A stretch of DNA of 64,000 nt from Comamonas serinivorans (GCF_002158865.1 NZ_CP021455.1:3472001-3536000), one strand, 5' to 3'. Counted from the stretch's first letter, positions 50,060 to 59,876 are shown. Notes: generated by a model not told the origin, from the sequence alone. Translations and numbers: made by a program.

Positions 50060-50719
50060 TCACACGGAATCCGCGGTCAATCCATCCAGCCACGCCATGG
50101 CGGCTTGCAGTTCATCGAGGGGGATGTCGTGCTGACCGTTGAACTCGTGGTAGCTCAGCGCCAAGGGCAAATCCCGGACAAAGTCGCGTGTGGCACGCGC
50201 CTGGGCGATGGGGATCACGTCGTCCTGCAGGCCATGGCTGACCCACAGCGCGTGCCCGGCGAGCGCCTCGGGTGCGGCCATCCGCTCCGACACCTCGGGC
50301 AGCAGCCGGCTGTGCAAAGCCATGGCCGCCCCCATGCGCTGCGGCTCGGTCAACAACAGGCTCATGGCCATGATGCCGCCTTGGCTGAAGCCTCCCAGCA
50401 CCGTTCGCTCGGGCGGCACGGCCAGGGCAGCCTGCAGCTGATCCAGCACCTGGCCCAGCAGTTCACGGCTGGTGGCCTCTTGAGCGGCATCGATGCGGCG
50501 CCCGCCATCGGGCAGCACGTCGAACGCAAACCAGGCATGGCTGTCGGGCCCCATGGCAAACGGCGCGCGCAGGCTCACCACATGAAAAGGGGCTGGCACC
50601 GCAGGCGCCAGGCTGAACAAGTCGGCCTCGTTGCTGCCCACGCCGTGCAGCAGCACGAGCAACCAGGCGGCTTGATCGGGCGCAATGTTGGCAGGGCGAT
50701 ACAGGTGATGAACGTGCAT
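50060..50719 (-). CDS. Alpha/beta-hydrolase, carboxylesterase/phospholipase YpfH type
   Basis: A 219-residue serine hydrolase. The oxyanion region is LLVLLHGVGSNEADLF, the nucleophile is Ser in LGGFSQGGIMAMSL, and the Asp and His of the triad are in SHGLQDDVIPIAQA and FNGQHDIPLDEL. This matches the phospholipase/carboxylesterase family (YpfH and EstB-like), which acts on short acyl esters. The ATG at 50719 (MHVHHLYRPANI) gives the usual length; the longer upstream frame is spurious. Confidence 0.9.
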   Translation of the reverse strand: MHVHHLYRPANIAPDQAAWLLVLLHGVGSNEADLFSLAPAVPAPFHVVSLRAPFAMGPDSHAWFAFDVLPDGGRRIDAAQEATSRELLGQVLDQLQAALAVPPERTVLGGFSQGGIMAMSLLLTEPQRMGAAMALHSRLLPEVSERMAAPEALAGHALWVSHGLQDDVIPIAQARATRDFVRDLPLALSYHEFNGQHDIPLDELQAAMAWLDGLTADSV

Positions 50720-50913
50720 GAATGTCCTCGAGGAATGCCATCGTCGGCAAAGACCATGAACCGCGAGGGCCCGAAACCGGGCCGCGCGTGAAGTGACGAT
50801 AATGCAATTCACGGCGTCGATGCTCGCGCACAACACCGTCGTGACACCGCCGGTCGCGTGGCCCCAAGCACGCATACTTTCGGTGTAAAGTATTTCAAAT
50901 CGTACATTCGAGC

Positions 50914-51429
50914 TTGAATCCGTCCTCCAAGGTCCCGCAACACTGGCATCGCCTGGTACGCCGGATCGAGCTTGAAGGCCGTCAATTGCTGAAGGTAGAA
51001 GGCCCTGTATTCGTCCGCTTGCTGCCCTCAGAAACCCCGCATTCCATGAAAACCGCGCTTGACGATCGTCCTTACTATCGCTGGCATTTGTCTCACCTGA
51101 ACTACAGCGACGGCGTGCTGAGCCTGGACATCCGCAGCGATTCGCAAGCGAATGCCTCGGCCTTCAAGGACGACCGTTACCTGGTGGTGTTCAGTGACGT
51201 GGTCTTCCACCAGGTCTTCGACGAATGCATGCAGAAAAAGGACGAGGGTGCCCGCGTTGGCGGCACCATTGGCCTGCACCAGTCCTCGAGCCTGCTCGAC
51301 TACCTGCGCGAACACACGGCCCTGCTCCATTGTGTGGGCAGCGACGTGCGCCACTACTCGCTGCTGACCGCCCTCGAATGCGTGCACGTCATCACGCGCG
51401 GCGAGCCCAAACTGACCCAGATCGACTGA
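50914..51429 (+). CDS. Soluble protein of unknown function
   Basis: A 171-residue protein not recognised. If a TTG at 50914 is used it reads MNPSSKVPQHWHRLVRRIEL; an ATG at codon 45 (MKTALDDRPYYRW) is a shorter option. The sequence is mixed polar with LSLDIRSDSQANASAFKDDRYLVVF, no signal peptide and no membrane helix, and the even composition suggests a real folded protein. An AT-rich stretch (50875-50912) just upstream may be its promoter. It is isolated and divergent from the esterase gene. Confidence 0.65.
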   Translation: MNPSSKVPQHWHRLVRRIELEGRQLLKVEGPVFVRLLPSETPHSMKTALDDRPYYRWHLSHLNYSDGVLSLDIRSDSQANASAFKDDRYLVVFSDVVFHQVFDECMQKKDEGARVGGTIGLHQSSSLLDYLREHTALLHCVGSDVRHYSLLTALECVHVITRGEPKLTQID

Positions 51430-52136
51430 CGCCCCGCCACGGCGTCAGTCAACCAACCTCACTGGCCTGCAATGCAGCGTCGAGCTGATTCAGGCTATCG
51501 ATGGCCCGAACAGGCAAACGGTGCATTAACCCCCAGGTGCACGCTCTTCCTGCATATCGAACGCAGGCAGTATGCATTGCTTCGCATCTTAATACAGACG
51601 AGAAGAAGAGCATACCTCTCCAAAATTATGCATTCGAGGTGATTCGCGTCCAAACCCGAGGGCTCGCCCCCGCAGCGAAGCCGTGCTCGACTGCTGCCCT
51701 GCAGCATGTTTGCCGTCGTGCAATCGGCAAGCTTGGAATCCTGGTCGAGACATGGTGTTGCGCACCTCGGCTGTCTGCGATGGATGCTCACGCGGTCCTC
51801 CAGTGATGAGCTTGAAGCCGCTTGTTGGCGCGCGTGGTCGCGACTCCCGACCCGTGAGGATGCCGATGCTTGGATCAGCGAGCAGCACATCGTCAGACCT
51901 TGCTCTTCGCATCTGGGATCTAGATGCGTGAACGCGCCTTCGCTTGGCCTCAATTTGTGCGATCCAGTGAAGCAACATTTTGAGCACCAGCAGAAATGCC
52001 ATTGGCAGCGCGTTGGCAAAGGCATGCGCCGGCTTCAAAAGCGGAAATTGAGCCGTGGACCACGATCGTCTGTCGCAGCTAGACCTCGCATGGCCGCCCA
52101 TCGGCTGGCAGAAGCCGGCTGCGCGCCACCGACCAC
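51430..52136. other. Intergenic region with 52-bp copy 13
   Basis: About 700 bp between the unknown plus-strand gene and the 3' end of purT. Apart from copy 13 no credible gene was seen; base composition from 51540 to 52050 is noticeably less GC-rich than the surroundings, as in decayed or acquired DNA. Confidence 0.5.
51567..51618. repeat. 52-bp palindromic element, copy 13 (divergent)
   Basis: Outer GNAGTATGC/GCATAC-TC is kept; the inner stem (TTGCTTCGCATC against GACGAGAAG) is only partly paired. It lies in a gene-poor region, the most decayed copy. Confidence 0.8.
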
Positions 52137-53378
52137 TCAGGGCAAGCGCGGCTTGACCCTGCTGGCGGCCAGTCGGGCGCGTTCGCGCGCCTCGGGCACG
52201 GCCTCGGCACGGGCCAAGGCCACGCCCATGCGCCGTTTCACAAACCCCTCGGGCTTGCCGAACAAGCGCAGGTCGCTGTCGGGCACCGACAGCGCCTCCG
52301 CCACGCCGTCGAACACCAGGCCGTGGCCGTCCACCCCCCCGTAGATCACGGCGCTGGCACCGGCATTGCGCAAGCGGGTGTCCACAGGCAAGCCCAGGAT
52401 TGCTCGTGCATGCAGCTCAAACTCGCTTTGCCACTGCGTGGCCAAGGTCACCAAGCCAGTGTCGTGCGGACGCGGTGACACCTCGCTGAACCACACCTGG
52501 TCGCCTTGGACAAACAGCTCGACGCCATACAACCCCAGGCCAGACGGCTGGCCATCCCGCCCCTGCCCCAGGTTGTCGGTCACTGCCTTGGCGATGGCCC
52601 GCGCCGACTGCAACGCGGCCGCCTGCATGGGCTGTGGCTGCCAGCTCTCCACGTAGTCGCCGCTTTGTTGCAGGTGGCCAATGGGCTCGCAAAACTGCGT
52701 TTCGATCTCGCCCTGCGCGTTTCGTGCGCGCACCGTGAGCAACGTGATCTCGTAGTCGAAATCGATGAACCCTTCCACGATCACGCGACCTTTGGCCACG
52801 CGGCCGCCCTCCATCGCGTAGTCCCAGGCGCAGGCCACGTCTTCTGGGCCGTCGACCTTGCTCTGCCCTTTGCCCGAGCTGCTCATCACCGGCTTGACCA
52901 CGCAGGGATAGCCGATGGCAGGTTGACCGTCGGCCCCGGTGATGGCGGCTTGCAGCTCGGCCAGTGAATCACAGAAGCGATAGGGGCTGGTCGGCAGCCC
53001 CAGCGTCTCGGCTGCCAACCGGCGAATGCCCTCGCGGTCCATGGTGAGGCGCGCCGCACGCGCCGTGGGAATCACACGGACGCCTCCCGCGGCCTCCAGC
53101 TCCTCCAACATGGGCGTGGCAATGGCTTCGATCTCCGGCACCACCAAGTCAGGCTTCTCGGCTTCGATCAAGGCCTTGAGCTGGGCCGGATCACTCATGG
53201 TGATGGTCCGCGCGTGATGCGCCACCTGGTGGCCGGGGGCGTGGTCGTAACGGTCCACCGCAATCGTCTCGACCCCCAAGCGCTGGAGGGACATCAGCAC
53301 CTCCTTGCCCAGCTCGCCACTGCCCAGCAGCATGACTTTGGTGGCATGGGAGGAGAGCGGGGTTCCAAGCGTGGTCAT
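52137..53378 (-). CDS. purT: Formate-dependent phosphoribosylglycinamide formyltransferase
   Basis: PurT converts GAR to FGAR using formate and ATP in purine synthesis, an alternative to folate-dependent PurN. The 413-residue ATP-grasp protein starts with KVMLLGSGELGKEVLMSLQRLG, followed by VVPEIEAIAT, the ATP-binding PVMSSSGKGQSKV, VEGFIDFDYEITLLTVR, and the active-site VWFSEVSPRPHDTGLVTL. The ATG at 53378 fits relatives. Lies between 52-bp copies 13 and 14. Confidence 0.96.
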   Translation of the reverse strand: MTTLGTPLSSHATKVMLLGSGELGKEVLMSLQRLGVETIAVDRYDHAPGHQVAHHARTITMSDPAQLKALIEAEKPDLVVPEIEAIATPMLEELEAAGGVRVIPTARAARLTMDREGIRRLAAETLGLPTSPYRFCDSLAELQAAITGADGQPAIGYPCVVKPVMSSSGKGQSKVDGPEDVACAWDYAMEGGRVAKGRVIVEGFIDFDYEITLLTVRARNAQGEIETQFCEPIGHLQQSGDYVESWQPQPMQAAALQSARAIAKAVTDNLGQGRDGQPSGLGLYGVELFVQGDQVWFSEVSPRPHDTGLVTLATQWQSEFELHARAILGLPVDTRLRNAGASAVIYGGVDGHGLVFDGVAEALSVPDSDLRLFGKPEGFVKRRMGVALARAEAVPEARERARLAASRVKPRLP

Positions 53379-53434
53379 GGGGTGAATCCGGCGATGGTGC
53401 AAAGTGGCATCATAGCTTGACGCACCTCATGAAA

Positions 53435-53486
53435 GCAGTATGGCCGCACGTCCGCCCTTGAAAGAGCAGCAGTGCGACCATACCCA
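53435..53486. repeat. 52-bp palindromic element, copy 14
   Basis: GTATGG/CCATAC outer pairing and a partial inner stem (CGCAC/GTGCG). It lies between the purT start (56 bp away) and the pilE stop (25 bp away). Confidence 0.85.
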
Positions 53487-53511
53487 GTCGAAACTGCAAA
53501 CAGTGTCTTTT

Positions 53512-53952
53512 TCAGCGTGCCCAACACTCGGTGGCTGGCAAGCTCGCACCAACAACGTCCTGCACACCGGTGTTGGTCAACGTGAAATCCTTGCACTTGT
53601 CATTGGCTTGACCGCCTTTGGCAGTGGCCGTCAGGGTGTAACCGCTGCCACTTTGGGCATACGAAATGGTGTAAGCGTCCGATTTCACCGTCTGCAAGGC
53701 AGCCGGAAAATCCGCATCCGCGGGATACTTGCCCGTGGAGGTGGACACGCGTTCCACCCACACGGCCGCGGCCTGCAAACCCGCCTTGGCATCGGCGCGC
53801 TTGCTGCGCATCACATACTCGCTGTATGCGGGCAATGCAATCGCCGCCAGGATCGCCAGAATGGCCACCACAATCATGACCTCGATCAAAGTGAACCCGT
53901 GCTGACGCACATGCTTAGGCTGTGGTTTGGGAGAGAAGAATCGGCTGTTCAT
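53512..53952 (-). CDS. pilE: Type IV pilin PilE-like minor pilin
   Basis: A 146-residue type IV pilin. It has a basic leader followed by the prepilin-peptidase site and N-methylation motif GFTLIEVMIVVAILAILAAIA (cut after Gly). The rest has the pilin beta-domain with two Cys near the C-terminus (KCKDFTL and TECWAR) for the D-region disulfide. The ATG at 53952 gives a normal leader length. Last gene of the minor pilin operon after pilY1, consistent with a PilE-type minor pilin needed for pilus assembly. Confidence 0.92.
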   Translation of the reverse strand: MNSRFFSPKPQPKHVRQHGFTLIEVMIVVAILAILAAIALPAYSEYVMRSKRADAKAGLQAAAVWVERVSTSTGKYPADADFPAALQTVKSDAYTISYAQSGSGYTLTATAKGGQANDKCKDFTLTNTGVQDVVGASLPATECWAR

Positions 53953-53965
53953 GGTTTCCGCCCAC

Positions 53966-56900
53966 TCACTGCATCTGGCGCCAGCTCGGCACCTTGAAGA
54001 AACGCCCCCCCAACTCAACATAGCGTGGGTCGGTGGTCTCGCAGTCCTGCCCCACACAGTTTGTTTTGCCTTCATCACCTGTCTTCGTATCCACATCCCC
54101 GGGTTTGGTTTCTTCGCGATTGCCACCCGTCTCTGCAAACAGACTTGAGTTCTGCGGTGCATTGCCCGTCACGCCGTTGACCACTGTGCGATAGCCAACG
54201 GCAGCGGATGTTTCCACAGCCTCACAGGGATCGTTGCTGACAGCAGCGACTGCGGGCACGTCCGAATACAACGAAAGCAGTTCGCCGTCGAACCACGTGG
54301 GGTTGCGCAACACACGCTCACGCTCAACCGGCAGGTCGAGGTACCAACCCCGCTTGGTGGTGCCGATCACGTTGGCGAAATCCTCATCGACTTGGCCGTC
54401 TCCGTTTTCGTCTTTGGTCGTGTTGCTGCTGGTGGACCATTCACTGGTGAAGGTCTGTTCAACCATGCTGGTGCCGCGCGTGCCCGGCAACGGACTCCAG
54501 CTGGCTTTGGTCATGTCTGCTGCAGCCGACACCGTGACACCGCCCGCCGAATAGCCGCCCGTTGTCTTCAGCTCAAAGCCATAGTCATACAGGCCGTAGA
54601 AAGACTGAACCGACTCATCTCCGCGATCTGCCAAGGTCACGTTTCGCCCCGTTCCAAAGGTCACCACCAAGCCCCCGCTGGGATGAACCATGTACACCGG
54701 CGCTGTGGTGATGGGCTGCTCAGCGCCGTCGTCATTCAAGGCCTTGAACATCGCGCCCCCTCCAGCCACGCGCCATTCGCTTGCCGTAGTACTGGCCAAG
54801 TCAAATTTATACAGTTTGCCGCGCAGGTCACCCGCGTAAGCCACATCAACCCGGCCGTCGCCGTTCAAATCGATCAAACGTGGTGCAGACAAACCGTTGC
54901 TGCCATTCAAGGTCGCATCGGCATAAATCTTCTCAGGCGCAGAGCCATCAAGGTACTGAATGATCAGCACTGCCTTCTCATCGGTGCTGTTGTAACCATT
55001 GCCAGTCACCAAGGCCCATTTGTCATTGTTCATGCGCACGATCTGGCGTGACGACAAGGCGTTGCTTTTCTCTCTGACTGGTTTCTGAAAGATGTAGCCG
55101 ATGTCCGGGTCGGCAGCGCTGTTGCCAGGCAGCACCCCATTGGTGGTGTCCATCTTCACCGATGTCGCAGCCACAGCAGCCGGATCGGTGACATCGATCA
55201 TGAAATACCCTTTGCCGCCGGCCCCCATGAAGCCCACAAGCATCGTGCCCCAGCTGGAACACCTCGAACCCGAATAAGTCTTGCAGTAATCAGCTGTGAA
55301 CGGCGATCCATCAACAAAGTACTTGTGCGAATAACCTGGGTCCGTAAGACTGGCCAAATTGGCATAAGCCCCCAGGGGCACATAGGCAAACAGCTCACTG
55401 CCATCGTCCGCATCAAAGGCATGCAGCATGCCGTCGTTGGCACCGACGAACAGGGCATTGGTTCGATTTTTCTTGTCGGCTACAAAGTCCAGGTAGTCCC
55501 CGGTGGTGTAGCCTGCATTGGGCACGCCCTTCATGAACCAAACGTCGGAATTCACGATGTCACCCAGCATGGAAGCACGATTCCGAAAGCTGCCCCCGTT
55601 CTTTTGCTCCTTCGTCCGATCTCCGCGCAAATAGGCCAGCCGATTCGTACCCAGCGTGGTGGTGGTGGGATTAACCGTGGCGGTACCGCGCAAGGCGGTT
55701 TGTTGATCCGCGCTCAAGTCCGTCCAGTTGAATGGATGGCCACTCCACACGGGAGTCGCACCTGTCAAATCAACCTGCGCTGTGAAAATTTTCCGTGCGG
55801 TGGCGCCCGTTGAGGTGAGCTGACTAGCGGCCGTGCCCGTCCAGGGACTCGTGGCAGCAACACCGCCACCGTTGGCCACAGACTTCAGGGTCACCGCAGT
55901 CACATCGCCCGACCATTGCTCTGTGTCATAAGACGTGTAATACGCATCAGAATCCGCATAAGCTGACAGTGTGCTCCCCGTGGCCGAGGTCACTTGCTGT
56001 TGAGGCACCGGAATCACGTCCGTCAACAGGTCTTTGATGGCGTCAACCAATTCCTGCTGAGTTGTAGCGGGATAATATTTTCCGCGACCATTGATAGCCG
56101 CATGCATCATTTCCATGTAAAGTGAATTGCCACTCCATGTATGCGTAGGCCAGCTCAATGTGCCCAACATGAGTCGTTTCAAGTCAGCACTATCAAACAA
56201 CGTTTCACCCGTCGCCAGCTTGGGACTGGAATTCCAACCCGAAGCTGTCTTACCATAACCGATAGTGTAGGTACTCACATGCTGCCAGGTGGCAGGGTCG
56301 TTCTGAGGATTCCAGAAAGGATCAATCCCATTCTGAACAGTCGTTATACGACTAAGCGCTTTAACGTTGTTGTTACCCGAGATTCCATCAGCATCTTTAG
56401 CCCAATAATGAAAGGCCAAGTCTGCAAGTGTATTTTTGTATGAATTAGAAGAATTTTGGGCTTGTTTATAGATGTTTGCAGAATTCACCGAGGCTGGCGG
56501 ATAGCTAGTTGAGCCATCCCCTAAAACCCTACCCACCCCATCCAGATCCGTTGACGAATTGAATTCAACCCCATTGCTCTGAGAAATGTTATATTCACCA
56601 TCTGTCAACAACATGACATAAGACTTTCTGCAAGTCAAATAATCCCCGACCCGGGTACCAGGAGATTCCGCCCATGGACTATTAATTTGACTATATGGCT
56701 TATCATATTCTGCCAGAGCAGTCTGATAGGCATTATGAGTAGGCGTACTACCGCTGGATGTAAAAATATTATTGACCCAACTGATAAAATTATTTCGATG
56801 TGCCTCAGTCAGGGGTCTAACAATATTACCTTCAGCCCCGCAACTATTGGCAGATGCCGAAAAAGATGCACACGAATACGTCTTCCTGTTTAGCGTAAAA

Positions 56901-57199
56901 TTATTTAATGTATTCCAACCAAGTCGAATTGAATTCTCGGGAACATTGGTTGATGAAAAAGCTGTAACCAGTGCAGCCTTTAAATTATCGAAGCGAGACA
57001 AAACCCCTCCATCCTTATTATCCCGCATACTCGTCGAATTATCCAGCGTCAAGATTAAATTTGGCGGAGGCGGCGTAACCACAATAGAGCCTGCTGGCGC
57101 TTCTGCAAAACTTAACTTTCCTGCACTTGCAGGCATGACTGTCAGCAAACCACAAGCCCCCAATGCGAGAGAAAGCTTGCAAATTTGAAATTTCTTCAT
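53966..57199 (-). CDS. pilY1: PilY1-type pilus tip adhesin
   Basis: PilY1 caps type IV pili and governs extension, adhesion and twitching. The 1077-residue product has a signal peptide (LSLALGACGLLTVMPASA), an N-terminal von Willebrand A-type domain with MIDAS-like LTLDNSTSMRDNKDG, and a C-terminal beta-propeller domain with NDGMLHAFDADDGSELFAYV and the calcium-binding DLNGDGRVDVAYAGDL near residue 785. The ATG at 57199 is preferred. Bases 56300-57240, coding for the N-terminal domain, are much richer in A and T, with TTA and AAT codons, than the rest. It is fifth in the fimT-pilV-pilW-pilX-pilY1-pilE operon. Confidence 0.95.
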   Translation of the reverse strand: MKKFQICKLSLALGACGLLTVMPASAGKLSFAEAPAGSIVVTPPPPNLILTLDNSTSMRDNKDGGVLSRFDNLKAALVTAFSSTNVPENSIRLGWNTLNNFTLNRKTYSCASFSASANSCGAEGNIVRPLTEAHRNNFISWVNNIFTSSGSTPTHNAYQTALAEYDKPYSQINSPWAESPGTRVGDYLTCRKSYVMLLTDGEYNISQSNGVEFNSSTDLDGVGRVLGDGSTSYPPASVNSANIYKQAQNSSNSYKNTLADLAFHYWAKDADGISGNNNVKALSRITTVQNGIDPFWNPQNDPATWQHVSTYTIGYGKTASGWNSSPKLATGETLFDSADLKRLMLGTLSWPTHTWSGNSLYMEMMHAAINGRGKYYPATTQQELVDAIKDLLTDVIPVPQQQVTSATGSTLSAYADSDAYYTSYDTEQWSGDVTAVTLKSVANGGGVAATSPWTGTAASQLTSTGATARKIFTAQVDLTGATPVWSGHPFNWTDLSADQQTALRGTATVNPTTTTLGTNRLAYLRGDRTKEQKNGGSFRNRASMLGDIVNSDVWFMKGVPNAGYTTGDYLDFVADKKNRTNALFVGANDGMLHAFDADDGSELFAYVPLGAYANLASLTDPGYSHKYFVDGSPFTADYCKTYSGSRCSSWGTMLVGFMGAGGKGYFMIDVTDPAAVAATSVKMDTTNGVLPGNSAADPDIGYIFQKPVREKSNALSSRQIVRMNNDKWALVTGNGYNSTDEKAVLIIQYLDGSAPEKIYADATLNGSNGLSAPRLIDLNGDGRVDVAYAGDLRGKLYKFDLASTTASEWRVAGGGAMFKALNDDGAEQPITTAPVYMVHPSGGLVVTFGTGRNVTLADRGDESVQSFYGLYDYGFELKTTGGYSAGGVTVSAAADMTKASWSPLPGTRGTSMVEQTFTSEWSTSSNTTKDENGDGQVDEDFANVIGTTKRGWYLDLPVERERVLRNPTWFDGELLSLYSDVPAVAAVSNDPCEAVETSAAVGYRTVVNGVTGNAPQNSSLFAETGGNREETKPGDVDTKTGDEGKTNCVGQDCETTDPRYVELGGRFFKVPSWRQMQ

Positions 57200-57236
57200 G
57201 TCACACCTCTCCATTCAAATCAAAATTTTTCTTCAA

Positions 57237-57962
57237 TCAGCGAGCGGACGACTTACCCACGACAATCTTCTGAATGACCGTTTGCGTGTTGCGCTGCCCC
57301 TGAACCAATGCAGTAATCCGATAAACTGCATCCATGTCTGTAGGTGCCAGGGCAGTTCCACCAAAAACAGCCGTCGCGGTGGCGTATGGCAACACCTCCA
57401 CCCAATACCACGAATTGTTTGAACTCAATCTCGGATTGGCTTTGGCATCTGATGCGGATACAGCCGGGCTGGTTGCGCCATACGTGTACTGACCGTAGTG
57501 AGCCGCTCTTTTTTTCAGCTTTGCCAGCAATGCGGCATCATCCCAAAACGCGTAGGGTTGATATTGTCCATCTTTCAATTTCAGCAACGGTTTGCATATC
57601 CCCGCAATGCACCCCGTCTCGGTTCCATGCAAGGCCGCCTGCACCTCAGACAGTTGATCGGCCATGGGAAAATAAATTGTCCCATCGGGTGCATCGGCAT
57701 CGTTGATGGGGCCCAGGAAGGTGCGGCAATGTGTACCTGCACAGGTTTTACCTGTGGCACTCTGGCGCATGATGTCCAGCTCAGCATCGCCGACCAAGGC
57801 CTGCGCCGCTTCATAGGTTCGCTGATATTCAGCCGTATTGCCCGTAACCGTTTCGTTGAACAGTGAACTTTTGAACCCCATGGCAACCACGATTGCCGTC
57901 AGCAAGACAATCACCATCACGATGAACAGTGAGATGCCTGTTTGTTTTTTCCAACTTCGCAT
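57237..57962 (-). CDS. pilX: Type IV pilus assembly protein PilX
   Basis: A 241-residue minor pilin of the PilX type. Its N-terminus is a variant prepilin sequence, KKQTGISLFIVMVIVLLTAIVV, in which the usual Glu-5 is missing, as is common for PilX. The following NETVTGNTAEYQRTYEAAQALVGDAE is the expected PilX_N helix. It has Cys pairs (TCAGTHC and GCIAGIC). It lies between pilW and pilY1, two base pairs from the pilW stop. Confidence 0.9.
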   Translation of the reverse strand: MRSWKKQTGISLFIVMVIVLLTAIVVAMGFKSSLFNETVTGNTAEYQRTYEAAQALVGDAELDIMRQSATGKTCAGTHCRTFLGPINDADAPDGTIYFPMADQLSEVQAALHGTETGCIAGICKPLLKLKDGQYQPYAFWDDAALLAKLKKRAAHYGQYTYGATSPAVSASDAKANPRLSSNNSWYWVEVLPYATATAVFGGTALAPTDMDAVYRITALVQGQRNTQTVIQKIVVGKSSAR

Positions 57963-57964
57963 GA

Positions 57965-58759
57965 TTACCTCTGCGCCGAATACACGGTGAACAGACTGCG
58001 CTGTACCACATGCAAGCGGTTACCCCGGCTGACGGTGGAATCCCCATCACAATCGGTATAAGTGCTGTCATCTGTGGGTGTATTGCGGTCGCCGACAAGA
58101 TCCAAACACACCTCGACCGCATCCACCAAACCCCAGCTTGTAGGGTTATCTACAAATTGTTTGGCGGTGATGTTGGTGGCGCTGGGACGCACTCGATAAC
58201 GCACCTTGAATGCCGCAACATTGCTGATGATGGGCTGCCCACCATCGTTGGCCCCCGTCTCACACATCAGTTCGCCATAGCTTTTTCCGCTGACAGGCTT
58301 GATGTAGAAACTGCTTCTCGTCGTGTCGTCAGATCCCGATTTTTTTACAGTTTGGCCCAGGCAATTTCGAAGCAATGCCTGATAGTCAGAGCTCGTCTGG
58401 ACTTGCTGAGAGATGCTGAGAAAATCCGTTCCTGTAGGTGGGGTCCAATTGGCAATCGCCGAGCTTCCCGTCCAGGTAAATTTATCTGCAAAGCGAAAGT
58501 TGTTGTTCTCGTCGTTGTAGTCGGGTTCAACCGAACCGGCTTCACTCACCTGCTTGGCAATGACTCGGAATGCCGTGGCACCTTGTTGCCGCAATTGCGC
58601 CACTTCGGAGATCTGACGCCCAATGCCACTGGTGCTTTGAAACACCATGAGGGCAGCGCCGATGATGAACAGGCCGATGGTGATGGAAATCATCAACTCG
58701 ACCAGCGTCATACCCGCTTCGAGGCGGGGCATGCGCACGCGTTGCTGCAGGGCGTTCAT
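57965..58759 (-). CDS. pilW: Type IV pilus assembly protein PilW
   Basis: A 264-residue minor pilin with leader PRLEAGMTLVELMISITIGL (prepilin peptidase cuts after Gly) and PilW motifs such as QSTSGIGRQISEVAQLRQQG. A C-terminal region with the conserved VVQRSLFTVY end is present. The ATG at 58759 overlaps the pilV stop (ATGA), indicating translational coupling. Confidence 0.92.
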   Translation of the reverse strand: MNALQQRVRMPRLEAGMTLVELMISITIGLFIIGAALMVFQSTSGIGRQISEVAQLRQQGATAFRVIAKQVSEAGSVEPDYNDENNNFRFADKFTWTGSSAIANWTPPTGTDFLSISQQVQTSSDYQALLRNCLGQTVKKSGSDDTTRSSFYIKPVSGKSYGELMCETGANDGGQPIISNVAAFKVRYRVRPSATNITAKQFVDNPTSWGLVDAVEVCLDLVGDRNTPTDDSTYTDCDGDSTVSRGNRLHVVQRSLFTVYSAQR

Positions 58760-59370
58760 GGCTCGATGTAGGTGAGGTGGCAGATGTAGCCGTCCCAGCA
58801 ACCACTGCCGCTGTTGACGTCGGAGTTGACCATGCCCGACACCGCTTTGGCAGCATCGGTGCTGATGTCAAAGGCTTGGGCAAGTTTGGTGGTATCGCCG
58901 CTGTCTTGTCCTTCTCGTTCGCGCAGCAACCAACCCACCAGCACGCCCAACTGGCGCGTACCCGTGGTGTCTGCAGCGTTGTCTTGGGAAATGAAGGTCT
59001 CTACCTTGGCACCTGGCAAGGTCGCCTTGAAATTTCCCAACCACTGGGCCACGTCGTAAGAAGCCAAGGCAGTGGCGTCGCAGGCACTGTCGCAGTTTCC
59101 GCTCGCGGGTGTCGTGGTGTCCTTGAAGACATAGTCCGGCAGAGCCTGGTATCCGCCTGGGTTCGCCTTGATGCGCTCAGACAGATCGTTGATGAGCAAC
59201 ATGGCCTGGGTGCGGCCAGCAGCGGTGTTGGTTTCCATCAACGTCCGCACCTGCACGCCCAACATGCCAATGACGGCAATGGCGAGGATGACCAGTGAAA
59301 CCAGCGACTCGATGAGCGTGGCACCGCGCTGACGTCTATGTGAATGAATGCGCATGGTCGTGTATCTCAT
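58756..59370 (-). CDS. pilV: Type IV pilus modification protein PilV
   Basis: A 204-residue minor pilin. The prepilin site is RRQRGATLIESLVSLVILAIA, and LMETNTAAGRTQAMLLINDLSERI is the PilV-typical helix. Two Cys pairs (NCDSAC; CWDGYIC) occur. I chose the ATG at 59370, which overlaps the fimT stop as ATGA; an ATG at 59355 is also possible. Confidence 0.92.
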   Translation of the reverse strand: MRYTTMRIHSHRRQRGATLIESLVSLVILAIAVIGMLGVQVRTLMETNTAAGRTQAMLLINDLSERIKANPGGYQALPDYVFKDTTTPASGNCDSACDATALASYDVAQWLGNFKATLPGAKVETFISQDNAADTTGTRQLGVLVGWLLREREGQDSGDTTKLAQAFDISTDAAKAVSGMVNSDVNSGSGCWDGYICHLTYIEP

Positions 59371-59876
59371 GGACAAATTCCGTCAATGACTTCCACGCGC
59401 CCACCCGATGACAGGTTCACGCACCTGAGCATGCTGTTGTCACCGCGGTGCTGCAAATTGATTCCGAAGCCCGCATTAGGATTACCCCATTGATTCAAAT
59501 TGAGCACAGTAAGCGATTTGGTCATGACATCAATCTTTTCATTGGCCTTGACCAGTTTGATGGGATTGACAAAGCCTGACGGCAAAGGGCGCGTTGCTGT
59601 AGCAACCAGGGTTACCTGCCATCCACAGCTCCAATCCTGTGCCGTACCCGAACAGGTTCCGGTATTCGGAATCTTGGCCAATCGGACGCTCCCTCCCCAT
59701 TTCACCGCCTCGCTACGTGCCAAATAAATCGCGTCGATCAGACCGTTCTCGACCTGAGTCATTTGCCACTTTCGGATCAGCTGCGCAAAACTCGGCAGCG
59801 CCAGCGCCGCCAGGATGGCAACGATGGCGATGACGACCATCAATTCGATGGCGGTGAAACCTCTGTTCCGGTACAT
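59367..59876 (-). CDS. fimT: Type IV minor pilin FimT/GspH family
   Basis: A 169-residue minor pilin of the GspH/FimT family, first gene of the operon. The prepilin motif is RNRGFTAIELMVVIAIVAILAALA; then the family's short helix QVENGLIDAIYLARSEAVKWGG and a beta-domain with Cys residues (CSGTAQDWSCGW, and the final GICP). The ATG at 59876 gives a short basic leader as expected. FimT binds DNA for natural transformation in some relatives. Confidence 0.9.
   Translation of the reverse strand: MYRNRGFTAIELMVVIAIVAILAALALPSFAQLIRKWQMTQVENGLIDAIYLARSEAVKWGGSVRLAKIPNTGTCSGTAQDWSCGWQVTLVATATRPLPSGFVNPIKLVKANEKIDVMTKSLTVLNLNQWGNPNAGFGINLQHRGDNSMLRCVNLSSGGRVEVIDGICP

Noticed and set aside
49662..50093. 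Open frame of 143 codons on the minus strand in the 49-50 kb gap
   Set aside because: No family motif, overlaps the esterase 3' end, and lacks a ribosome-binding site.
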